NCBI GenBank assembly: GCA_039188505.1 | Contig: JBCCZC010000352.1 | Span: forward strand, 1-6,215 | Reading direction: 5' to 3' | DNA from: JBCCZC01 sp039188505 | GTDB lineage: Bacteria; Pseudomonadota; Gammaproteobacteria; Xanthomonadales; SZUA-38 | DNA length: 6,215 nucleotides | In this document: positions 1 through 5,302 of the stretch, one piece after another | Numbering within the stretch: the stretch's first letter is position 1 | Layout: each line of letters starts with the position of its first letter | Translations under genes and position numbers: made by a program | Notes under the pieces: generated by a model | The model's input: only the letters and a program-made list of their open reading frames with translations | Databases searched by the model: none | What the model was told of the DNA's origin: nothing

Positions 1-295
1 CGCCCGGCTGGAGGATCTCGGTGCCGATGATATCGCTAGGCATCAGGTCGGGCGTGAACTGAACCCGCTTGAACTGCAGGTCGAGGGCGTCGGACAGCGT
101 CCGCGCCATCAGGGTCTTGGCGACACCGGGAACGCCCTCGAGCAGGCAGTGACCACCTGCGAGAAGGCCGATGACCAGAAGCCTGACCGCGTCGGTCTGA
201 CCGACGATGACGCGCTCGATCTGTCCCTCGACGGCCTGGAGGCGCTCGAGCAGAAGATCGACGTCATCAACTGCGGCGGGTGCGGTGCTGGGCAT
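1..295 (-). CDS. MoxR-family AAA+ ATPase, N-terminal part (C-terminus beyond the window)
   Basis: This is the first 98 codons of a MoxR-type AAA+ ATPase, a family of cytoplasmic chaperone-like ATPases. They usually work with von Willebrand A domain proteins to mature or remodel enzyme and envelope complexes. The translation shows an N-terminal helix, then VIVGQ (residues 29-33), the Walker A loop GVPGVAKT (54-61) and, near the edge, the family signature QFTPDLMPSDIIGTE. Walker B, sensor and lid regions lie outside the window. The ATG start is supported by GAGGAG 5 bases upstream (plus-strand 301-306). The gene begins 16 bases after the stop of the DUF4159 gene, so the two are almost certainly cotranscribed and may be translationally coupled. 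In related genomes a DUF58 gene commonly follows; that is expectation, not seen here. The family assignment is firm, but the specific client cannot be told. Confidence 0.94.
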   Translation of the reverse strand, partial: MPSTAPAAVDDVDLLLERLQAVEGQIERVIVGQTDAVRLLVIGLLAGGHCLLEGVPGVAKTLMARTLSDALDLQFKRVQFTPDLMPSDIIGTEILQPG

Positions 296-300
296 GGGGG

Positions 301-306
301 CTCCTC
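301..306 (-). promoter_or_regulatory. Shine-Dalgarno of the MoxR gene
   Basis: On the minus strand the bases read GAGGAG, followed by five C residues and the ATG at 295. It falls in the 16-base gap after the DUF4159 stop codon, so a ribosome finishing DUF4159 would be next to it. It fixes the MoxR start. Confidence 0.75.
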
Positions 307-311
307 GGAAG

Positions 312-941
312 TCAGGCCGTCATTGCGTAAACGACAATGTTCACGGCGAAGCGGGTGTTGTCGATCGAGAGCCAGCGCTTGTTGCGAAAGTCGTAGTCCC
401 ACTCGCAGCCGTAGTCCTTGTTGCTGTACAGCACGCCGATCCGACCGTCGATCTGGATGGCCTTCAGGTAATCGTGGACCAGGTCATCGCCCCAGCCGTT
501 GAGTTCCATGGAGGTCGTGGGCGGCCCGTCGAATTCGAAGAAGCTCGAATAGATCGCGTGGTCGTTCGGAATCTTCCGCAGCGCGTCGGCACCGAAGATC
601 TCGCCCATCTGGCTCTCGAAGGACCGGGCGAAAAGCGCATCGATGTCATGGTTGCAGTCGTCGACGAAGACGAAGCCGCCGTTACGCACGTAGGTCTCGA
701 AATTCCGCTTCTCGGGCGGCGAGAACTGGACCAGCCGGTGGCCGGCGAGGTAGCAGAACGGCGCGGACAGCATCGCCGAGTCGGCCAGCGGCACGACGCG
801 TTCCACCGGATCGACGCGCAGGTGGGTGTACTCGATCAGGCTGTTGAGCACGTTCGACGGCATGCGCTCGTCGACATCCCAGTTCCCCGACTCGTAGACG
901 AGCCGGGTGAAGTGGAAATCGTAGGCGGGACTCGGGTCCAT
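312..941 (-). CDS. DUF4159 domain protein, short stand-alone form
   Basis: From ATG 941 this encodes 209 residues with no signal peptide or membrane segment, so it is predicted to be cytoplasmic. It matches the stand-alone DUF4159 family from recall of its strongly conserved text. Visible blocks are YDFHFTRLVYESGNWDVDER at the N-terminus, FVFVDDCNHDID (residues 90-101), FFEFDGPPTT, ELNGWGDDLVHDYLK, and GRIGVLYSNKDYGCEWDYD near 166-184. The molecular function is unknown. In other bacteria DUF4159 occurs as a domain of large membrane proteins in MoxR/DUF58/vWA (Bat, 'aerotolerance') clusters, and some profile comparisons place it near glutamine-amidotransferase-like folds. The neighbouring MoxR gene fits that context. 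The start is uncertain: an in-frame TTG at 965 would add eight residues (MPSYHATP). Neither start has a clear Shine-Dalgarno, and conservation begins only at about residue 7, so ATG 941 is preferred. Confidence 0.9.
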   Translation of the reverse strand: MDPSPAYDFHFTRLVYESGNWDVDERMPSNVLNSLIEYTHLRVDPVERVVPLADSAMLSAPFCYLAGHRLVQFSPPEKRNFETYVRNGGFVFVDDCNHDIDALFARSFESQMGEIFGADALRKIPNDHAIYSSFFEFDGPPTTSMELNGWGDDLVHDYLKAIQIDGRIGVLYSNKDYGCEWDYDFRNKRWLSIDNTRFAVNIVVYAMTA

Positions 942-956
942 GGGCGTCGCATGATA

Positions 957-986
957 CGACGGCAAACGTCGACGGCATGTGCCGTC
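957..986. repeat. Heptamer cluster with a perfect inverted repeat
   Basis: The heptamer GACGGCA occurs at 958-964 and 971-977 as direct copies 13 bases apart, with the preceding C also conserved (957 and 970). Its inverse TGCCGTC is at 980-986. The last two copies make a perfect 7-base inverted repeat with a 2-base centre (971-986). It lies 30-45 bases upstream of the DUF4159 ATG, between the zinc ribbon gene and DUF4159. It could be an operator, or an RNA hairpin that partly insulates or processes the message. There is no run of T after it, so it is not a standard intrinsic terminator. Function is inferred only from position and symmetry. Confidence 0.45.
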
Positions 987-1013
987 AGTCTGTGGCTGGT
1001 TCCGCTGCGCCCC

Positions 1014-1307
1014 TTACTTTCCGTCGTCGGCGATGAGGTCCGGTCCCTTACCCGCGGTCTTCTCGTAGACGCCCTTGCCTGACCGTTTGTACTGGGTGAA
1101 GCCGTGCTTCTCGAGGTGACTCTCGCCCAGGCGATGGGCGTCGCCGCCGCGGACGTAGGGTGCGGAGATGATGCGCTCCACGGGACTCCCGCAGGCCTCG
1201 CAGTGGCGCAGCGAATCGTCACTGATCCGCTGGCGGAGCTCGAACGTCTCGCGGCACTGGTCGCACCCTTCGGCGTCGGCGACCACGCGATACTGGTAGA
1301 CGGGCAC
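1014..1307 (-). CDS. FmdB-family zinc ribbon protein
   Basis: This is a 97-residue protein of the FmdB/CxxC_CXXC_SSSS putative regulatory family, small cytoplasmic zinc ribbons of unproven function first named from the formamidase/amidase regulon. The family opening MPVYQYR is present, followed by a zinc-binding pair CDQC (residues 15-18) and a second pair CEAC (36-39), then GSPVERIIS. The first pair sits about seven residues later than in the shortest family members, because of a VVADAEG stretch. The rest (LGESHLEKHGFTQYKRSGKGVYEKTAG) is a basic, probably flexible tail. The GTG start is supported by GAGGAG 8 bases upstream and by the conserved opening. Only 12 bases separate it from the peptide transporter stop, so the two form one transcript. 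The role in peptide uptake or in the MoxR/DUF4159 module is unknown. Confidence 0.92.
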   Translation of the reverse strand: MPVYQYRVVADAEGCDQCRETFELRQRISDDSLRHCEACGSPVERIISAPYVRGGDAHRLGESHLEKHGFTQYKRSGKGVYEKTAGKGPDLIADDGK

Positions 1308-1315
1308 CCGGGATG

Positions 1316-1322
1316 CTCCTCA
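1316..1322 (-). promoter_or_regulatory. Shine-Dalgarno of the zinc ribbon gene overlapping the transporter stop codon
   Basis: The minus strand reads TGAGGAG. The TGA is the stop of the peptide transporter and GAGGAG is the ribosome binding site for the GTG start at 1307, with an 8-base spacer. The arrangement suggests translational coupling and decides the unusual GTG start. Confidence 0.75.
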
Positions 1323-2885
1323 GACCCGCCCTTCGGTCGGCGAGGTGTGCGGCGGCATCTCCGAACCGCGGTCCTGCGCGGCGGCGGGGTTTTCGTGAAC
1401 CTCTGCGAGCTTCTCCCAGGCCCTGGTCTTGATGCTCAGGATCGCCACGATGACGCCGATGATGATGCTGAAGATGCTGATCTGTAGGAAGAGGTTAGGC
1501 AGGTCCTGGAGCTCGTTCGGATCGAAATTGCCGGCCAGCAATCCAGCGACCACGTTGCCGATCGAGTAGGTCAGTACGAAGACGCCCATCATCTGCCCCG
1601 AGAAGCGCCGTGGGGACAGCTTGCTCACAGCACTCAGCGCGACGGGGCTCAGGCACAGCTCTCCGACCGTGTGCAGGAAATAGGTTGCAACGAGCCAGTA
1701 CGGCGCGGCCTTCAGGCCGCTTGCGGCGATCTGGGCGGCGAAGAACATCACGATGAAGCCCGTCGCCATGATGATGAGACCCAGGGCGCACTTGAGCCCA
1801 TAGGAGGGCTGGAGCATGCGTTTCCCGAGATTGATCCACAACGCAGCGAAGAAGGGCGACAGGATAATGATGAAGAACGAATTCGCCGACTGGAACCAGG
1901 CCGGCGGAATCTCGAAGGCGCCGATCATGCGCTCGGTGTAGTCACGCCCGAAGAGGTTCAGCGAAGATCCGGCCTGCTCGAAGCCCGACCAGAAGCAGAT
2001 CGAGGCCAGGCAGACGAGGAACAGCGCGCCGAGCCGCCGCTTCTCGTCGCCGGTCAGATTGCCCAGAAAGAACACCCCCCCGTAGTAGGCGAGGACCACG
2101 ACGGTGATCGCGACAGCAACGTACTGGGCGACCGTGACCGGATTCATCGTGAGGGCGCCGGACAGCATGAGGGACGCGATGATGGTCAGCACCACGAGGA
2201 AGCCGATAATCGCGGTCCAGCTGAGCTTGACCGCCTTCGGGGAGAGCGCTGCGGTCGGGCCATCGCCGGCCGGGCCGAGATGGCGTAGCGTCATCTGATA
2301 CTGGACCAGCCCGAGCGCCATGCCCACGGCGGCGGCTCCGAAGGCCCAGTGGTAGCCCATGTTGACCTGCAACCACCCGCAGACGATATAGCCGATGATC
2401 GAGCCGATGTTGATGCCCATGTAGTAGATGGTGTAGCCGGCATCGCGACGCTGGTCCTCGGGGCTGTAGAGCTCACCGACCAGGGCACCGATGTTGGGCT
2501 TGAGCAGGCCCGTACCGAGCACGACCAGGATCAAGCCGATGAAGAAGGTCTTGTCGCTGGGTATGGCCAGCACGATGTGGCCGGACATGATGATGATGCC
2601 GCCGTACCAGATGGCGCGCTGACCGCCGATCAGCCGGTCGGCCATCCACCCTCCGGGCAGGCCCATGAAGTAGACCGCGCCGGTGTACAGGCCGTAGATC
2701 GCCGTGGCCGACGCGACGGTGATCGCCATCCCCCCTTCCTGCATGGCGGCGGTCATGTAGAGGACGAGCAGCGCCCGCATGCCGTAGTAGCTCATCCGCT
2801 CCCACATCTCGGTGAAGAAGAGCGTGGCGAGGCCACGGGGATGGCCGAAGAAACCGGCTTCGTCGCGCGCCGTGATGTCCGTCAT
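1320..2885 (-). CDS. POT/PTR2-family proton-coupled di/tripeptide transporter
   Basis: This is a 521-residue inner-membrane protein of the proton-dependent oligopeptide transporter branch of the major facilitator superfamily, importing di- and tripeptides with protons. The family's functional residues are all visible. They are the ExxER motif (E26, E29, R30) followed by R37, GGWMADRLIGGQR (78-90), GLLKPNIG with K129, the PTR2 signature YYMGINIGS (154-162), FEQAGSSLNLF with E303, WFQSANSFFI near 330, and GELCLSPV with E409. Hydrophobic segments fill the chain, including an extra pair between the two six-helix bundles (about 224-275), as in bacterial 14-helix members. The length is typical. The C-terminal 30 residues are polar and cytoplasmic. 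ATG 2885 has a modest AAGG 8 bases upstream. It is the first gene of the four-gene run, behind a good promoter. The family is certain; substrate preference is not visible. Confidence 0.97.
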   Translation of the reverse strand: MTDITARDEAGFFGHPRGLATLFFTEMWERMSYYGMRALLVLYMTAAMQEGGMAITVASATAIYGLYTGAVYFMGLPGGWMADRLIGGQRAIWYGGIIIMSGHIVLAIPSDKTFFIGLILVVLGTGLLKPNIGALVGELYSPEDQRRDAGYTIYYMGINIGSIIGYIVCGWLQVNMGYHWAFGAAAVGMALGLVQYQMTLRHLGPAGDGPTAALSPKAVKLSWTAIIGFLVVLTIIASLMLSGALTMNPVTVAQYVAVAITVVVLAYYGGVFFLGNLTGDEKRRLGALFLVCLASICFWSGFEQAGSSLNLFGRDYTERMIGAFEIPPAWFQSANSFFIIILSPFFAALWINLGKRMLQPSYGLKCALGLIIMATGFIVMFFAAQIAASGLKAAPYWLVATYFLHTVGELCLSPVALSAVSKLSPRRFSGQMMGVFVLTYSIGNVVAGLLAGNFDPNELQDLPNLFLQISIFSIIIGVIVAILSIKTRAWEKLAEVHENPAAAQDRGSEMPPHTSPTEGRV

Positions 2886-2977
2886 GAAGTCTGCCTTGTG
2901 CAGTGGGTCGGGGATAGCGGGTTGCTGCCGGGAACGCTCAGCCTAGCGGCCGCGGCAGGCAGCCTATGCGGCGCGTA

Positions 2978-3006
2978 GGTATACACCATCGCAACGCCTA
3001 TGCCAA
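2978..3006 (-). promoter_or_regulatory. Sigma70-type promoter of the peptide transporter cluster
   Basis: On the minus strand a -35 box TTGGCA (3006-3001) and a -10 box TATACC (2983-2978) are separated by exactly 17 bases, with 5 of 6 and 4 of 6 consensus matches. Transcription would begin near 2971, leaving a leader of about 85 bases before the ATG at 2885. The rest of the 209-base gap between the fimX stop and the transporter shows no gene and no convincing intrinsic terminator. A weak GC-rich symmetry lies at about 2941-2960. Confidence 0.65.
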
Positions 3007-3094
3007 AGCAGGAGCGCCGATCGCGCAGGAGGTGCACCGGCGTCGGGGAGCCGAGTTCCAGTTCCGGTCGAGGTCGTGGAACAAGCTGCTCCGG

Positions 3095-5173
3095 TCAGCC
3101 GAAATCGTAGGCGAGGATCTTTTCAGGCTCCTGCAGGAAGTTGCCCTGCACGTAGTTGACACCGCACTGCCAGAGGATCGACATGCTCGCGGCGTCTTCC
3201 ACGAATTCGGCAATGGTGGTCTTGCCCATGGCGTGCGCCTGCTCCGTAATGTCCTTGATCTTCTCCTGGCTCTCCGAATTGCTCGGCAGGTTCTGCATGA
3301 AGGAGCGGTCGATCTTCAGGAAGTCGGCCGGGACGTGCTTGAGAATCTGGAACGAATTCAGGCCGCTGCCGAACTGCTCGATCGCGAAGCGGCAGTGCAG
3401 CTGCTTGAGGCCCTTCAGGAACTGGCGAGCCGGCTTGATGTTGGTCATCAGCTTACTTTCCGGCGCCTCGAACACGATCGCGTCGCCGGAAATCCGATGC
3501 TTGCGGAGCACCTTGGCCAGCCAGGGCAGGATCTCCGGACGCGAGAAGGTCTGCGTCGCGAGCTTCACGAAGAACGTCGTGTTGGCCTTGCCCTCCTGCT
3601 CCCGGGTTTCCTTGAGGACCTGGACGGCCTTTTGGATCACCCACTGGTCGACCTTGAGCATGATCTCGTGGCCGACGACGTGCGGGATGAACTGCCCGGC
3701 GGGAATCATCTCGTCCCCTTCGCCCTGGAGCCTCAGCAGGACCTCGTAGTTCTGCTCTTCGGTCCCGTGCAGGCTCACCACCGGCTGGAACACGAGGGCG
3801 AAGCGATCGTTCTCGATGGCGTCCCGGACGCGATCGACCCAGACGAGGCTGTCGTCATCTTCCTGCCCCGTGCGCTTGGTCGGGTCGTGGGCCTGAACGC
3901 GATTGCCGCCCTCCTGCGCCGCGTTCAAGGCCGCGGAGCTGGCGAGCGACAGGAGATCCTGCGCGTTGGAGACCGCCTCCGTGATGCGCGTGACGCCGAG
4001 GCTGGCCGTGAGCGTGACCGATTGTCCGTCGACCTCGGAAATGCACTCCTCGACACTCACACGAACCTTCTCCGCGAGTTCCTTCGCGTAGTCCAGGTTC
4101 TGGTCATGGCAGAGGATGCAGAAGGAGTTGTCGCCCAGGCGCCCGACGGTGTCCGACTCCTCGGCAGGAGCGCCGATGGCCTTGGCAACGTCCGTCAGCA
4201 CCAGGTCGACCCCGGCCAGCCCGACCAGGTCGAGGATGCTGCGGAAGTTGTCGATCTCGACCAGGATCAGCGCGTTGTTGGCCCCGTCCTGCAGGGTTCG
4301 CGCGATGGCGCTGCCGATGTCCTCGAGCATGAACTGGCGGTTCGCAAGGCCCGTCACGAGGTCCTGGGTCTTGAGATCACGAAGCTCCTGCGCGAGCTCG
4401 GGGTCGACGCTCTTGTCCCGCAGCACGATCTGGGTGCAGGGCTCGCCGTCGATGCTCGCCGGGGAAAATTCCATCATCGCGGCCTTCGAACGGCCGTCGG
4501 GCAGCGACAGGTCGATCTCGATATCGTCGGGCGACTCGTCGCCCTTGCTGATCTCGCGCAGAATCCCCTTGAGTCTGCCGGCGTCACCGCTGGCCACCAT
4601 GTCGAGGATCGGCAGGCCTTCGAGATCCTCGAAGTCGTCGTAATCGAACATGGTGAGGTATGCCGGGTTGGCATAGACGTGCATGCCTTCGTGCACGTAG
4701 GCGATCGCGTCGCGGGAGGAGTCAAGCAGGGCATGACAGCGCTTTTCGGTCTCGCGCAGGCTCGTCTCGAGCATGCGGCCGCGGCGGCGCTGGGAGAGGT
4801 TGGAGAACTCGCGGCGTACCACGTGCTCGAGCTGGTCCGAATTGTCGACGCTGATCGCATCCGTCGCGCCGATGCGCATGGCGTCCACAAGGGCGTCCAG
4901 ACCATATTCGTCGAGCAGGGCGACGACGGGGATGTCCTTGCCGGACCGCGCCACGGCATCCACGATCTGTTCGAGCGTCAGCTCGTCGTGATCCGTGTTC
5001 ACGAGGAGAATGTCGAGGGGCTGACGTTCGAGCACGCCCTGCAACTCATCTTCGTTCTCGGCGCTCGAGGGACGGATCGCGATCCCCGCATTGCGGAGGG
5101 TGCTCATCAGGTGCTCGGCATCCTCCAGGGACGACTCGATCACCAGCAGCCGCAGAACCTCATCGCGTGTCAA
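3095..5173 (-). CDS. fimX: FimX-like cyclic di-GMP effector (degenerate REC-PAS-GGDEF-EAL)
   Basis: This 692-residue cytoplasmic protein has the FimX domain order: REC-like (about 7-125), PAS (145-260), GGDEF (275-430) and EAL (450-692). FimX binds cyclic di-GMP and promotes type IV pilus assembly and twitching at the cell pole, in Xanthomonas through PilZ. Every enzymatic site looks spent. The REC phosphoacceptor position reads Asn (DILLVN). The GGDEF motif is GDNSF (347-351) although DLVTGLANR is kept. EAL is EVL (477-479), the metal-binding Asn of VNLS is Lys (FFVKLA), and the DDFG pair is EQFGSG (599-604). LKIDRSF (619-625) and AEFVED (655-660) remain, consistent with ligand binding without catalysis. 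TTG 5173 is chosen because AGGAG lies 8 bases upstream and the length matches known FimX (about 690). GTG 5212 would add 13 residues but its codons fall in the leader. A general EAL/GGDEF protein is the alternative. Confidence 0.9.
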   Translation of the reverse strand: MTRDEVLRLLVIESSLEDAEHLMSTLRNAGIAIRPSSAENEDELQGVLERQPLDILLVNTDHDELTLEQIVDAVARSGKDIPVVALLDEYGLDALVDAMRIGATDAISVDNSDQLEHVVRREFSNLSQRRRGRMLETSLRETEKRCHALLDSSRDAIAYVHEGMHVYANPAYLTMFDYDDFEDLEGLPILDMVASGDAGRLKGILREISKGDESPDDIEIDLSLPDGRSKAAMMEFSPASIDGEPCTQIVLRDKSVDPELAQELRDLKTQDLVTGLANRQFMLEDIGSAIARTLQDGANNALILVEIDNFRSILDLVGLAGVDLVLTDVAKAIGAPAEESDTVGRLGDNSFCILCHDQNLDYAKELAEKVRVSVEECISEVDGQSVTLTASLGVTRITEAVSNAQDLLSLASSAALNAAQEGGNRVQAHDPTKRTGQEDDDSLVWVDRVRDAIENDRFALVFQPVVSLHGTEEQNYEVLLRLQGEGDEMIPAGQFIPHVVGHEIMLKVDQWVIQKAVQVLKETREQEGKANTTFFVKLATQTFSRPEILPWLAKVLRKHRISGDAIVFEAPESKLMTNIKPARQFLKGLKQLHCRFAIEQFGSGLNSFQILKHVPADFLKIDRSFMQNLPSNSESQEKIKDITEQAHAMGKTTIAEFVEDAASMSILWQCGVNYVQGNFLQEPEKILAYDFG

Positions 5174-5181
5174 TGGTGTCA

Positions 5182-5186
5182 CTCCT
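5182..5186 (-). promoter_or_regulatory. Shine-Dalgarno of fimX, pointing to a TTG start
   Basis: AGGAG on the minus strand is followed by an 8-base spacer (TGACACCA) and TTG at 5173. An in-frame GTG at 5182 overlaps this element and so has no ribosome binding site of its own. The next GTG upstream, at 5212, has only GC-rich sequence before it. The TTG is therefore the best supported start. Confidence 0.65.
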
Positions 5187-5197
5187 GCAATTATCTC

Positions 5198-5241
5198 GGC
5201 CCGCGCCCGCACCCGGCGCGGCCGTCATCCTACGGCGGGCC
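5198..5241 (-). repeat. GC-rich inverted repeats in the fimX leader
   Basis: GGCCCGC (5198-5204) and its exact complement GCGGGCC (5235-5241) could form a seven-pair all-GC stem. Inside the loop, GCCGT (5221-5225) and ACGGC (5232-5236) form a second perfect five-pair hairpin with a six-base loop. The two share positions 5235-5236. Both lie between the proposed transcription start and the AGGAG of fimX. A leader structure affecting fimX translation is possible, but this region is very GC-rich and such pairings arise by chance. Confidence 0.35.
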
Positions 5242-5256
5242 GGATCCCCCAGCGCG

Positions 5257-5284
5257 ATTCTACGCGCCCGCATCCGATCCACAA
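5257..5284 (-). promoter_or_regulatory. Candidate sigma70 promoter of fimX
   Basis: The minus strand carries TAGAAT (5262-5257, 5 of 6 to the -10 consensus) preceded, 16 bases away, by TTGTGG (5284-5279), a weak -35 box. Transcription would begin near 5250, giving a leader of roughly 77 bases. It stands in the 129-base gap after the epmB stop, so fimX can be expressed apart from epmB, though read-through is not excluded. I see no strong terminator after epmB. Confidence 0.55.
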
Positions 5285-5302
5285 GGGGAACACCCTGTTT
5301 TC

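Noticed and set aside
682..978. ATG at 978 as the start of DUF4159
   Set aside because: It is in another reading frame from DUF4159 and its translation is arginine-rich with no family match.
207..1082. A 291-codon plus-strand open frame opposite MoxR, DUF4159 and the zinc ribbon gene
   Set aside because: It runs across three well-recognised minus-strand genes and their gaps, with low-complexity translation and no family resemblance.
1671..2978. Plus-strand open frames opposite the peptide transporter
   Set aside because: They are antisense to a membrane protein with every family motif intact; their charged, repetitive translations are typical of reversed hydrophobic codons.
3061..3082. Inverted repeat GTTCC/GGAAC after the fimX stop, considered as a terminator
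   Set aside because: It has only five pairs with a 12-base loop and no T run on either strand, so an intrinsic terminator is not supported.
5284..5302. Short GGG/CCC symmetry after the epmB stop, considered as a terminator
   Set aside because: It has three or four pairs only, without a clear T tract, and overlaps the proposed -35 box of fimX.
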